Shown in pieces: positions 8,494 through 17,553 of a stretch of DNA of 64,000 nucleotides (position 1 is the stretch's first letter; every line of letters begins with the position of its first letter). A model generated the notes under the pieces. The model searched no databases. It saw only the letters and a list, made by a program, of their open reading frames with translations, and had not been told where the DNA came from. The stretch is from assembly GCA_963728445.1 (NCBI GenBank), contig CAVSJO010000007.1, positions 62,001 to 126,000 on the forward strand, given 5' to 3'. The DNA comes from CAVSJO01 sp963728445 (GTDB lineage: Bacteria > Gemmatimonadota > Gemmatimonadetes > Longimicrobiales > RSA9). The translations under genes and the position numbers were made by a program.

Positions 8494-8916
8494 ATGCCCT
8501 TCTTTCTGATGGCCCATTCAGGCGTTCGCTACCTCGTCCTCCTCCTCGGCCTCCTCGCTCTCGTGCAGGCGGGCGTCGCGGTCGCGCGCGGTCAGCCGTA
8601 CGACCGGACCGGCCGCGCGATGATGAGCGCCTTCGTCGGCGTCCTCGACCTCCAGCTCCTCCTGGGCGTGATCACCGTCTTCACCCGGCCGTTCTTTCCC
8701 GCCCTCATCGGCCACATCGCCATGATGGTCGTTGCCGTCGCGTTCGCCCACTTCGCCTCCGTGCGCACCCGCCGTCGGGAGCCGGCCACCGCCTACCGCT
8801 TCCAGGCCGTCGCCGTGCTCATCGTGCTCGTCCTGATCGTCGGCGGAATCCTCGCCATCGGCCGCCCCATCGTCGGCAGCGGCTTCACCGGCGCGGCCGT
8901 GCCCGGAGCGGGGTGA
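8494..8916 (+). CDS. Hypothetical small membrane protein, four helices
   Basis: This 140-residue protein consists almost entirely of four hydrophobic helices. Conserved-looking histidines occur in helix 1 (MAHSG), helix 2-3 (LIGHIAMM) and helix 3 (FAHFAS), a pattern that could hold haem or a metal, but this is only suggestive. An alternative ATG at 8509 would remove five residues and begins the more typical MAHSG stretch. No ribosome site clearly favours either. The function is unknown. Confidence 0.65.
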   Translation: MPFFLMAHSGVRYLVLLLGLLALVQAGVAVARGQPYDRTGRAMMSAFVGVLDLQLLLGVITVFTRPFFPALIGHIAMMVVAVAFAHFASVRTRRREPATAYRFQAVAVLIVLVLIVGGILAIGRPIVGSGFTGAAVPGAG

Positions 8917-8996
8917 CCGTGGCCGCTCCGGCCATACCCACCGGGGCGGACCCGCGTTAGCTTCAGGTGCACGCGCACCCCGGACGATTGGAACAG

Positions 8997-10856
8997 ATGG
9001 CGGATGCGGGAATCAGCAGGCGTGGCAGGCGGAAGCTGAGCCTGTCCATGGTGGCCCGGGAGGCGAAGTCGCTGCTGTGGCAGCATCGCCGCTCCCTGGC
9101 CATCGGCATGGGCCTCATGGTCGTGAACCGGCTGGCGGGGCTGGTCATCCCCGGCAGCACGAAGTTCCTCATCGACTCCGTGCTCGGGAAGGGTCGCTGG
9201 GAGCTGCTGCTCCCCATCGGGCTGGCGGGCCTCGGCGCCACGCTCGTGCAGGCGGGTACGGGCTTCGCGCTTTCGCAGGTGGTGAGCATTGCCGGTCAGC
9301 GGGCCATCGCGGACATGCGGCGGCGGGTGGAAGCCCACGTGCTGCGGCTGCCGCCGAGCTACTTCGACTCGACGAAGACCGGCGTGCTCATCTCCCGGGT
9401 GATGACCGACGCGGAGGGGATCCGGAACCTGGTGGGAACGGGGGTCGTGCAGCTCGTGGGCGGGCTGCTTACGGCGTTGATCGCTCTCGGCTGGCTCTTC
9501 CACCTGAACTGGCAGCTCACGTCCCTGACGCTGATCCTGCTGCTGACATTCGCGGGCTCGATGACGTTCGCGTTCCGCTACCTGCGGCCGATCTTTCGGG
9601 AGCGGGGTGAGCTGACCGCGCAGACGACGGGGCGGCTCGCCGAGGCGCTGGGCGGCGTCCGGACCGTGAAGGTCTACACGGCCGAGAAGCGGGAGGAGCG
9701 GGTTTTCACGCGCAACATCCACGGCCTCCTGCGCAACATCGCGCGGACGATCACGGGCACGTCCGCCATCTCGGCCATCTCGTCGGTGATCGGGGGCGGT
9801 GTGGGCGTCCTGATCATCATCGTGGGCGGCCGTGCCGTGCAGGCGGGCGCGATGACGGTCGGGTCGCTGGTGCAGTACACGCTCTTCGTCGGCCTCATGG
9901 TGGCGCCCCTCGTGCAGATCGCGGGGATCGGAACGCAGATCAGCGAGGCGTTCGCCGGTCTGGACCGCATCCGGGAGCTTCTGGACCTGTCCACGGAGGA
10001 CGACGAGGACCGGGGGCGTGCGCGCCTCGGGGAGGTCGAGGGCGACGTCGCCTTCGAGGATGTGACGTTCGAGTATCGTCCGGGGACGCCGGTGCTCCGG
10101 GACGTGAGCTTCCGGGCTCCGGCGGGGACCACGACCGCCCTGGTGGGCCCGAGCGGGTCCGGCAAGAGCACGCTGATCGGGCTGGTGATGGCGTTCAACC
10201 GGCCGCTGAGCGGGCGCGTGCTCGTGGACGGGCAGGACCTGCGCTCGGTCCGGCTGCGGGACTACCGGGAGCAGCTCGGAGCCGTGCTCCAGGACAACTT
10301 CCTCTTCGATGGCACGATCCGTGACAACATCGCCTTTTCGCAGCCTTCGGCGAGCGAGGTGGACGTCCGGGAAGCGGCCCGAATCGCCCACGCTGACGAG
10401 TTCATCGGGGACTTCGAGGAGGGCTACGACACGATCGTCGGGGAGCGGGGCGTGAAGCTGTCGGGCGGGCAGCGCCAGCGGATCGCCATCGCCCGGGCGG
10501 TGCTGGCCGATCCGCGCATCCTGATCCTGGACGAGGCGACGTCGTCGCTGGACAGCGAGAGCGAGGCGATGATCCGGGACGGGCTTCGGAGCCTGCGGCA
10601 TGGCCGCACAACGTTCGTCATCGCGCACCGGCTCTCGACGATCCAGAGCGCGGACCAGATCCTGGTGCTGGACGGCGGGCGCATCGTGGAACGGGGGAGC
10701 CACGCCGAGCTGCGTCACGCCGGCGGTCTGTACCAGCGGCTGTACGAGACGCAGTACCGTGTCGAGCTGGACCAGTTCATCAACCCCGGCGAGGACTTCA
10801 CGCCCGAACCGGAAGCGGCGCCGCGAGTCGCCACTGGCGGCTCGCGCTCTCTCTGA
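8997..10856 (+). CDS. ABC exporter, fused membrane and ATPase domains
   Basis: This 619-residue half-transporter of the MsbA/LmrA type works as a homodimer to export a lipid, drug or peptide. Six membrane helices cover roughly residues 35-320. The nucleotide domain follows, with Walker A GPSGSGKST, the Q-loop region LGAVLQDNFLF, the signature LSGGQRQRIAIARA, Walker B ILILDEATSS and the switch histidine in VIAHRLST. The ATG at 8997 is preferred. A GTG at 8967 in the same frame is possible but adds an unusual His-rich head. A TAGCTT box about 34 bases before the ATG could be the -10 element. A SprT-like gene follows seven bases after the stop. Confidence 0.92.
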   Translation: MADAGISRRGRRKLSLSMVAREAKSLLWQHRRSLAIGMGLMVVNRLAGLVIPGSTKFLIDSVLGKGRWELLLPIGLAGLGATLVQAGTGFALSQVVSIAGQRAIADMRRRVEAHVLRLPPSYFDSTKTGVLISRVMTDAEGIRNLVGTGVVQLVGGLLTALIALGWLFHLNWQLTSLTLILLLTFAGSMTFAFRYLRPIFRERGELTAQTTGRLAEALGGVRTVKVYTAEKREERVFTRNIHGLLRNIARTITGTSAISAISSVIGGGVGVLIIIVGGRAVQAGAMTVGSLVQYTLFVGLMVAPLVQIAGIGTQISEAFAGLDRIRELLDLSTEDDEDRGRARLGEVEGDVAFEDVTFEYRPGTPVLRDVSFRAPAGTTTALVGPSGSGKSTLIGLVMAFNRPLSGRVLVDGQDLRSVRLRDYREQLGAVLQDNFLFDGTIRDNIAFSQPSASEVDVREAARIAHADEFIGDFEEGYDTIVGERGVKLSGGQRQRIAIARAVLADPRILILDEATSSLDSESEAMIRDGLRSLRHGRTTFVIAHRLSTIQSADQILVLDGGRIVERGSHAELRHAGGLYQRLYETQYRVELDQFINPGEDFTPEPEAAPRVATGGSRSL

Positions 10857-10863
10857 GGAAGGA

Positions 10864-11577
10864 ATGCCGGCCGAATCATTCCTGGCCGCGCTGCAGGCGC
10901 GGGGCGTGCGACAGATCCGTCGCGTCCGGTTCCGGGACAACCGCCACGTGCTGCTCTCGGTCTCCCGGGACCGCGTCACCCTGAACGCTCACCGCTGCTT
11001 CGAGCACGCGCCCCGAACGGTACTCGACGCGATCGCCGTCTTCCTGAAGGCGCGGAGAGGCAGCCCCGAGTACCGGGAGGCCCTCGAACGGATCCGGCGC
11101 TGGCCCGGCGGCGCCGAGGCGGTGCGGGACGCCCGCCGCCGCGCCGCCCGGGAGGCGATGACGCAGTTCGCCAGCGAGGCGGCGGACCGGGACGGCGTCG
11201 ACGCGGCAGACCACCGGCGGCTGCGGCAGCTCTACAACCGCCTGAACGAGTCCCGCTTCGGCGGACGACTCCCCACGCGACTGGTCCTGCGCCTGAGCCG
11301 GCGCATGCAGCGCCGCTTCGGCCAGGTCCACCTGTACGACGACGGGGAGGGCGGGCGGACCGCCCTCGAGCTTGGGGTCAACGTCGACCTGCTGCTGCCG
11401 GGCAACGAGCGCGAGCTGGAAGACACACTGCTGCACGAGATGGCCCACATGGAGGCGTGGATCCGTCACGGCGACAGGGGCCACGGGGCTGCGTGGAAGC
11501 GCATCGCCGCGCGGGTCGGCTGCCAGGCCGAGGCGCGCACCGACGCCCGTATCCGCCGGCGGCGCCGAAGCGCCTGA
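10864..11577 (+). CDS. SprT-like zinc metalloprotein
   Basis: This 237-residue protein carries the SprT/YgjP-type zinc site HEMAH at residues 191-195, with a third ligand in the downstream GHGAAWK segment (His207). SprT-like proteins are putative metallopeptidases, and the eukaryotic relative Spartan cuts DNA-protein crosslinks. The role of bacterial members is not established. The N-terminal 110 residues are Arg-rich and show no known domain. The start has a GAGGAAGGA ribosome site directly after the ABC exporter stop, so the two are co-transcribed, as is the CPXCG gene behind it. Confidence 0.85.
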   Translation: MPAESFLAALQARGVRQIRRVRFRDNRHVLLSVSRDRVTLNAHRCFEHAPRTVLDAIAVFLKARRGSPEYREALERIRRWPGGAEAVRDARRRAAREAMTQFASEAADRDGVDAADHRRLRQLYNRLNESRFGGRLPTRLVLRLSRRMQRRFGQVHLYDDGEGGRTALELGVNVDLLLPGNERELEDTLLHEMAHMEAWIRHGDRGHGAAWKRIAARVGCQAEARTDARIRRRRRSA

Positions 11578-11589
11578 ACGGACGGCTCC

Positions 11590-11832
11590 ATGATCTCTTC
11601 CGACCCGGACTTTCCGGACGACGACGATGGCGAATCGGCCGCGGCCGACGTGAACGCCGAGGCGAACTGTCCATACTGCGGCGAGCCCGTCGACGTTCCC
11701 GTCGATCCTGGAGGCGGACCCGCGCAGGAATACGTCGAGGACTGCCCCGTGTGCTGCCGGCCGTGGCGCGTCACAGTCCGCTACGACGCCGAGGGCAAGG
11801 CGATCGTGCGGCTGGCGGCCGAGGATTCGTAG
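11590..11832 (+). CDS. CPXCG-motif cysteine-rich protein
   Basis: This 80-residue acidic protein has two zinc-knuckle-like pairs, CPYCGE near residue 27 and CPVCCRPW near residue 52. It matches the small CPXCG family, found in many bacteria with no known function. It probably binds one zinc ion. It begins 12 bases after the SprT-like gene and is likely its operon partner. Confidence 0.85.
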   Translation: MISSDPDFPDDDDGESAAADVNAEANCPYCGEPVDVPVDPGGGPAQEYVEDCPVCCRPWRVTVRYDAEGKAIVRLAAEDS

Positions 11833-11922
11833 GGGTGCGCCGTCCGTTGTGCAGGTCGGGCGGGCTGCGGCGTCGTCTTCGGGCGAGAGGGGACGCCAGC
11901 GGAGAGGGACCGGACGGGACGG

Positions 11923-12441
11923 ATGATGGATCGCAGAAGGGCAGGGACGGGCTGGGCGCGCGTCGCGGCTGCCGCGTGCGTCGCAATCATGGTCGCTACC
12001 GGGGCGTGCGGGTACGGACGACGCGTGCGGCCCATCCCGGGCCCGGGAGCCCCTGGCGTTCCAGGGGGTGAGCCCGGCGAGCCCGGCGTCTGGCCGCGCC
12101 CCGGCGACGATCCGTCGACGGGAGGAACCGGCTCTCCGATGAACACGTCGACGATCTACAACCGGCTCGACCGGGTGCTGCGACGTTGGGAGCGCCGGCA
12201 CGACGTGGAGTACCGGGACGGCGCCGGAACGCTGGTCCGGGACTTCGTCCAGCACGGGACGATGGTGCTCTCCCATGGGTCGTCGGTGGTCGACCTGAGG
12301 CAGGGGGAGGAGCGCCTCGACCGGGTGCTGGAACGGATTTCGAGCCGGTCCTGGAGGGACGCCGACGGCCGCACACAGGTCACTCCGCGGGTGGTGCGGG
12401 ACGTGCGCCGGGAAACCTGTCCGCTGGACCCGATCTGCTGA
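11923..12441 (+). CDS. Hypothetical exported or lipoprotein
   Basis: This 172-residue protein starts with an Arg-rich n-region and a hydrophobic stretch ending in VATGAC, a weak lipobox, so it is probably anchored to a membrane. A Gly/Pro linker (residues 36-70) leads to a charged C-terminal domain of about 100 residues that I do not recognise. Two ATGs stand side by side at 11923 and 11926 and either could be used. Confidence 0.6.
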   Translation: MMDRRRAGTGWARVAAAACVAIMVATGACGYGRRVRPIPGPGAPGVPGGEPGEPGVWPRPGDDPSTGGTGSPMNTSTIYNRLDRVLRRWERRHDVEYRDGAGTLVRDFVQHGTMVLSHGSSVVDLRQGEERLDRVLERISSRSWRDADGRTQVTPRVVRDVRRETCPLDPIC

Positions 12442-12528
12442 GTTCGTGCGGCTCGCTCTGCCGACCTCGTGCGGGTCGGGAGGGGACCGCGTAGGTTTTC
12501 GGCGGCCCTCGATCCCACGGGAGGAAGC

Positions 12529-14355
12529 ATGCGGCAGATCGGATTCCCCGGAACGCTACGTCCAGCAGTCCTCTCTTTGCTCCTCGCAGCGGCGTGCGCA
12601 CCCGCGCGTCCCGCCGCCGCGCCCACCTCCGCGCCGCCCACGCTTCCGCCGGACGCCCGCTCGCCTTCCCGCCCGGAGGCGATTGACGTCGGTGCGTCGG
12701 GCGTCGTCGCGGCGACCTCCGCGGAATCCGCAAGGCTGCCCCTGGCGGCGCGGCACGGCATGGTCGTATCCGCATTTCCGCTGGCAAGCCGGGCAGGCGA
12801 CGCCGTGCTCAGGAGCGGCGGCAACGCCGTGGACGCCGCCGTCGCCGTGGGCTTCGCCCTCGCGGTCACGCACCCGAGCGCGGGCAACATCGGTGGCGGC
12901 GGCTTCATGGTGATCCGCTTCCCCGACGGCCACGCGACCACTATCGATTTCCGCGAGAAGGCGCCGCTGGCTGCCGATTCCGAGATGTTCGTCGATCCGC
13001 AGACGGGTGAGTACTCCCACGCCCGCCACCATGACAGTCTGCTGTCCATCGGCGTTCCCGGAACCGTCGCCGGCTTCGATCTCGCCCACTCCCGGTACGG
13101 GAGCCTGGACTGGAAGGCACTGGTGCAGCCTGCCGTCGATCTGGCGGAGAACGGGTTCGTGCTGACGCCCTCGCTGGCGCGGTCGATGGAGTACGGGCTG
13201 GGCCACATGAAGGACTATCCGGCGAGCGTCGCCAAGTTCAGCCGGAACGGACAGCCGTATGCAGCCGGAGAGACGTGGAAGCAGCCGACGCTCGGCAGGA
13301 CGCTGCGGCGGATCCGGGACGAGGGCAGGGCGGGGTTCTACGGGGGGGAGACGGCGCGCCTCATCGCGGAGGCCATGCGCCGGGACGGCGGTCTGATCAC
13401 CGAGGAGGATCTGGCCCGATACCAGGCGGAGGAGCGAGCGCCGATCCGGGGCACGTACCGTGGGTTCGAGGTCATCTCCATGCCGCCGCCGAGCAGTGGC
13501 GGCGTCGCGATCGTGGAGATGCTGAACATCCTCGAAGGCTTCGATCTCGGGGCGATGGGTCAGAACTCGCCGCAGTACGTGCACGTCGTGTCGGAGGCGA
13601 TGCGACGCGCATTCCGGGACCGTGCGGAATTCCTCGCGGACACCGATTTCGTGCCCGTGCCCATCGAGCGGCTCACGAGCAAGGCGTACGCTGCAAAGCT
13701 GCGGGCGACCATCGATCCGGATCGAGCCACGCCATCGAAGCCCTCGGACATCACCCTCGCCCCCGAGAGCCCGCAGACCACGCACTACTCGGTCGTGGAC
13801 GGGAGCGGGATGGCCGTTTCCGTCACGTACACGCTGGAGCAGGGATACGGCTCGAAGTACGTCGTGCCCGGTGGCGGCTTCCTGCTGAACAACGAGATGG
13901 GCGATTTCAACGCGCGGCCCGGCCTCACGAACGAGAGCGGCCTGATCGGCACGGAGCCGAACCTGGCCCGTCCGGAGCAGCGCATGCTGTCGAGCATGTC
14001 GCCGAGCATCGTCGCAAAGGACGGACAGCTCTACGCCGTGGTGGGCAGCCCGGGGGGGCGCACCATCATCAACACCGTTCTCGAGATCGTCCTGGGGCTC
14101 ACGGACTTCCACGAAGACATCCAGCAGGCGGTGAACGCAAAGCGCTTCCACCACCAGTGGCTGCCGGACGTCATCCATGCGGAAGAGGGGGCACTCTCGA
14201 CGGCGGACGTGGCGCAGTTGAAGGCGATGGGCCACGACGTCCGGGTGGGCGGGGAGCAGGGCGTGGCCGACTGCATCATGCGGGACCCGAAGACGGGAGT
14301 TCTGTACGGAGCGCCCGATCCCCGGGACGAGGACAGCGCGGCCGTCGGCCACTGA
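12529..14355 (+). CDS. ggt: Gamma-glutamyltransferase (lipoprotein form)
   Basis: This 608-residue N-terminal nucleophile hydrolase is made as a precursor that cuts itself before a threonine. It cleaves or transfers the gamma-glutamyl group of glutathione outside the cytoplasm. The processing threonine is in TTHYSVVD near residue 423, and the downstream PGGGFLLNNEMGDF and GSPGGRTIINT segments are family hallmarks. A signal peptide ends in the lipobox LAAAC, so the enzyme is predicted to be lipid-anchored. The ATG at 12529 has GGAGGA five bases upstream. A longer frame from 12469 lacks a ribosome site and hides the signal peptide. A TAGGTT box lies about 32 bases before the ATG. Confidence 0.93.
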   Translation: MRQIGFPGTLRPAVLSLLLAAACAPARPAAAPTSAPPTLPPDARSPSRPEAIDVGASGVVAATSAESARLPLAARHGMVVSAFPLASRAGDAVLRSGGNAVDAAVAVGFALAVTHPSAGNIGGGGFMVIRFPDGHATTIDFREKAPLAADSEMFVDPQTGEYSHARHHDSLLSIGVPGTVAGFDLAHSRYGSLDWKALVQPAVDLAENGFVLTPSLARSMEYGLGHMKDYPASVAKFSRNGQPYAAGETWKQPTLGRTLRRIRDEGRAGFYGGETARLIAEAMRRDGGLITEEDLARYQAEERAPIRGTYRGFEVISMPPPSSGGVAIVEMLNILEGFDLGAMGQNSPQYVHVVSEAMRRAFRDRAEFLADTDFVPVPIERLTSKAYAAKLRATIDPDRATPSKPSDITLAPESPQTTHYSVVDGSGMAVSVTYTLEQGYGSKYVVPGGGFLLNNEMGDFNARPGLTNESGLIGTEPNLARPEQRMLSSMSPSIVAKDGQLYAVVGSPGGRTIINTVLEIVLGLTDFHEDIQQAVNAKRFHHQWLPDVIHAEEGALSTADVAQLKAMGHDVRVGGEQGVADCIMRDPKTGVLYGAPDPRDEDSAAVGH

Positions 14356-14373
14356 CGGCGACGGCCGCCGGGC

Positions 14374-15486
14374 TCACGCCGGCGGGTCGGCGGTTGCCGC
14401 CTGCGCGGCGGCAGCGAAGCGCGCCACGATGTCGCCGGCCGGCTCGACGGCGTGGACGCCCTCCACGCTCCGGCCCGCCTGCCAGAACTCCTTCGTGCCG
14501 CGGGCGTCCAGCGCCGCGCGCTTCATCTGCCACGCGGACCGCAGCGCGTAGATCGTCCGCATCAGGCGCTTGCGGCGTCGTCCCCGCAGCATCCAGCGCG
14601 CGACGGGTCCGGCCTTCGTGCCCATCCGCTCGACGTACGGCGTCCGGATGACCGCCAGCGGCACGCCGGTGATGCGTTCGCTGAGGACGATGTCGTCCTC
14701 GTCGGCTTCGACGATGGCCCGCTTGTAGGCGTCACTGGCGGCGCACTCCGTCGTCGCGATGAATCGGGTCCCGATCTGGACGCCGTCGTAGCCCAGGCGC
14801 AGCGCGTCGACGAAGTCTGACGCCCTGCCGACGCCCCCCGCGCACACGAGCGGCACTCCCAGATCGCCGAGCACGTCCATCAGCTCCGCGGCGCTCTTCG
14901 GCCCCGCGTGCCCGCCAGCCCGACGGTTCACGGCGATGAGTCCGTCGGCGCCGGCCTCGAGGCCCTTCAGGGCCCACTTCCGCTCCGTCACGTCGTGGTA
15001 GACGACGCCGCCCGCCGCGTGTACCCGGTCCGCGACCCAGCCCGGCTTGCCCAGGGACGTGATGAAGAAGCGGATTCCCTCCTCCAGCGCCTCCTCGACG
15101 AACCGTACCATCCGTTCGTGGTACGATCGGGAAGAGGACTCGATCAGGGCGTTCATGCCGATGGGCTTCGACGTCAGATCCCGGATCCGCCGCACGCCGT
15201 CCCGGAACTCGTAGCCGTAGACGTAGGTCAGCGAAACCGGCTGCACGATGCCGATGCCGCCCGACTCCGAAACCGCGGCGACCAGCTCGGGGTTGCTGCA
15301 CGGGTACATGGCACCGCCGATGATGGGGATCGCGACGCCGGCGTCGCGCGTGAGGCGAGTGGCGAGGGCAGCATGCCCGGCAGCATCGCCTCCTCCGGGG
15401 GCCGCGTGATCGGCGTCTGCGCCCGTGCCGCCGGACGTGTCGCCCGCCCGACCGCGACCGTCCGGTTGGTGATCCTCTCGGGCCAT
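14374..15486 (-). CDS. Nitronate monooxygenase family protein
   Basis: This 370-residue FMN-dependent TIM-barrel protein of the nitronate monooxygenase / 2-nitropropane dioxygenase family oxidises alkyl nitronates. Several members have other substrates. Visible family features are GGAMYPCSNPELVAAVSESG at the start of the barrel, the GGHAG segment, and the phosphate-binding GGVGRASD and GVQIGTRF loops. The first 50 residues are a Gly/Ala/Asp-rich low-complexity head. The ATG at 15486 has GGAGGGG just upstream, which rejects a much longer frame that reads through the divergent methyltransferase. It converges on ggt. Confidence 0.85.
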   Translation of the reverse strand: MAREDHQPDGRGRAGDTSGGTGADADHAAPGGGDAAGHAALATRLTRDAGVAIPIIGGAMYPCSNPELVAAVSESGGIGIVQPVSLTYVYGYEFRDGVRRIRDLTSKPIGMNALIESSSRSYHERMVRFVEEALEEGIRFFITSLGKPGWVADRVHAAGGVVYHDVTERKWALKGLEAGADGLIAVNRRAGGHAGPKSAAELMDVLGDLGVPLVCAGGVGRASDFVDALRLGYDGVQIGTRFIATTECAASDAYKRAIVEADEDDIVLSERITGVPLAVIRTPYVERMGTKAGPVARWMLRGRRRKRLMRTIYALRSAWQMKRAALDARGTKEFWQAGRSVEGVHAVEPAGDIVARFAAAAQAATADPPA

Positions 15487-15624
15487 CTTCCCCTCCGATG
15501 CGTGGGTGCGCAGGCGTGAGCGCGTCCGGTCGCCGGGCGCCTTGAACAATAGTGTGCGCCGCGCTCCGCTCCGCGCTACTATGGATCGCATCTCGTCCGA
15601 CAATCGAAACCGCCTGGAGAGCGT

Positions 15625-16233
15625 ATGGCCATTCTGAGGGAGACTGCGTCGCGCCTGTTCTTCAGCCTGATGTACGCGGTCGGCTTCACGCCGTGGGACG
15701 GACACGCGCTGCCGGCCAGGCTGCGAGTGCTGGGCGACGTCCGGGACGCTGGGCGTGCCCTGGACGTGGGCTGCGGCACGGGTGACAGCGCGATCTATCT
15801 CGCCGGCAAGGGCTGGGACGTCACCGCGGTGGACTTCGTGGCTCGAGCCCTCGATCAAGCCCGGATCAAGGCCCACGCAGCGGGCGTGAGCGTGCGCTTC
15901 GTACAGGCCGACGTCACCGCACTTCCGCTGGAGCAGATCGGCAGCGGGTTCCGGCTCATCGTGGACAGCGGCTGCATGCACGGTCTCACGGACGCGGCCC
16001 GCGAGGCCTGCGCCCGGAGCCTCACCGCCCTGGCCGCACCCGATGCCACGCTCCTGATCGGCGGTTTCCCCACGGACGGGAGCGCCCGGCCCCGGGGCAT
16101 CGACCGGCCCGACATCGAGCGACTCTTCAGCCCGGGCTGGGAGCTGGTCGCGGCAGCGCCCGAAACCGGCATGTCGCGCAACGGACGACGCGTCATCCAT
16201 GTCTATGAGTTGAGGCGACGAGCAGGAGCGTGA
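15625..16233 (+). CDS. SAM-dependent methyltransferase
   Basis: This 202-residue class I methyltransferase has the SAM-binding motif ALDVGCGTGDSAIYLA near residue 46, the acidic strand-2 end TAVDF near 71 and QADVTALPL near 95. The overall layout is like thiopurine/tellurite methyltransferases, but the substrate cannot be assigned. GGAGAG lies just before the ATG. The 138-base gap to the divergent nitronate monooxygenase gene should hold both promoters. Confidence 0.85.
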   Translation: MAILRETASRLFFSLMYAVGFTPWDGHALPARLRVLGDVRDAGRALDVGCGTGDSAIYLAGKGWDVTAVDFVARALDQARIKAHAAGVSVRFVQADVTALPLEQIGSGFRLIVDSGCMHGLTDAAREACARSLTALAAPDATLLIGGFPTDGSARPRGIDRPDIERLFSPGWELVAAAPETGMSRNGRRVIHVYELRRRAGA

Positions 16234-16476
16234 ATCTGCGGCGCCGCCGAAATCCCGAGCCGAGGCCCGTCATGGCAGAGAGCCGCCGTCGTCTCGCCAT
16301 CCTCGCCGCTTCCGCTCGCGCTCGCTTCCGCGACGCTCGCAATCGCCTGCACGTCGCCCCCGCCCGACCGGCGCCGGCCGGACGACCCCGGCTTCGCCCG
16401 TCAGCTCAGCTTCGACGCCACGCCCGGACAACGGGTCCTCCGGCTCCGATCGAATCGCGCGGGCGACGACACCGTC

Positions 16477-17553
16477 GTGGTGGAACGCGGCGTGACGCTG
16501 GACGCGCCTCGGGCGTGGTCGCTCGCCACCGGCAGCCGCGCCGTCGTCGTCGCCCTCCTCGACGACGGATTCTTCTACCGCCACGAGGACATCGAGCCGA
16601 ACGTCTGGCACAACCCCAGGGAATCGGGAACGGACGCGCAGGGACTTCCGCGGGAAGCGAACGGCGTCGACGATGACGGGAACGGGTTCGTCGACGACGT
16701 GATCGGGTGGGACTTCGCCTTCGACGACCCCGACCCCGATGCCTACGCGTTCGACGGAATGGACCGCTCCCGGATCCAGCCGTACTGGCATTCGGTCTCG
16801 GCGCTGGGAATCATCGGCGCGAAGGGGAACAACGGGATCGGCGTTGCGGGCGTCAACTGGGACGTGTCCCTGATGCTCCTGCGCATCGGCGCCCAGGGCG
16901 TGGGCCGGGGCGAGGCGGATACGGCCCGGGTGGGTCGGGCGGCGCGGGCCATCCGCTACGCCGTGGACAACGGGGCCCAGGTCGTCAACTGGAGCGGCTA
17001 CGTCGACGCGAGGGACTCCGCGAGCCTCGAGCCGCTACGGGCGGCGGTCCGCTACGCCGCCGACCACGACGTGCTCCTGGTCACCGGGGCCGGCAACGAC
17101 GCCCTGGACCTCGACGACGACGCGAACTGCCTCTGGCCGCAGTGCTTCGACATGCCGAACCAGCTGCGGGTGGGCCAGGCGGCGTTCGACGGCGGCCTCT
17201 ACCGTTACGAGGTCGGCGGTCAGACGCGGGGCTCCAATTACGGCGTCCGGCGCGTCGAGATCGCCGCCCTCGGAGAGAACTACACGACCGATCTCTACAA
17301 CGGCATCCCCACGTACGCGGTCAGCAACGGAACGTCGAGCGCTGGCCCCGTCGTGGCCGGTGTCGCGGCCCTCGTCCTCTCGGCACGTCCGGGGCTCGGC
17401 GCACGGGAGCTCAAGGACATCCTCGTGCGCAGCGCGATGCCCCTTCCGGGCCTGCGTGGACGGGTGGGCTCGGGCGGCGTCGTGAACGCCTATCGCGCCC
17501 TCTGCCTGGCCCTCGAACGCCGGTGCCCGGATGCGGGTCCGGGAATGCCCTAG
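16477..17553 (+). CDS. S8 (subtilisin-like) peptidase; 5' end apparently frameshifted
   Basis: This is a subtilase-type serine peptidase domain, 358 residues from an internal GTG. The Asp site is in VVALLDDGFF, the His site is WHSVSALGIIGA (less canonical than HGTxVAG) and the Ser site is NGTSSAGPVVAG. The same frame is open back to 16234 and, read upstream, encodes a signal-like segment ending in LAIAC, but contains no ATG, GTG or TTG there. An ATG at 16272 in a neighbouring frame starts MAESRRRLAILAASA. Dropping one C (16317) joins the two into a complete lipoprotein signal peptide. The true gene is therefore probably 16272-17553. It overlaps the convergent S9 gene by four bases. Confidence 0.8.
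   Translation: MVERGVTLDAPRAWSLATGSRAVVVALLDDGFFYRHEDIEPNVWHNPRESGTDAQGLPREANGVDDDGNGFVDDVIGWDFAFDDPDPDAYAFDGMDRSRIQPYWHSVSALGIIGAKGNNGIGVAGVNWDVSLMLLRIGAQGVGRGEADTARVGRAARAIRYAVDNGAQVVNWSGYVDARDSASLEPLRAAVRYAADHDVLLVTGAGNDALDLDDDANCLWPQCFDMPNQLRVGQAAFDGGLYRYEVGGQTRGSNYGVRRVEIAALGENYTTDLYNGIPTYAVSNGTSSAGPVVAGVAALVLSARPGLGARELKDILVRSAMPLPGLRGRVGSGGVVNAYRALCLALERRCPDAGPGMP

Noticed and set aside
14356..16200. A 608-residue version of the nitronate monooxygenase reading through the methyltransferase
   Set aside because: The extra 238 residues are antisense to a well-supported methyltransferase, and a strong ribosome site stands before the ATG at 15486.
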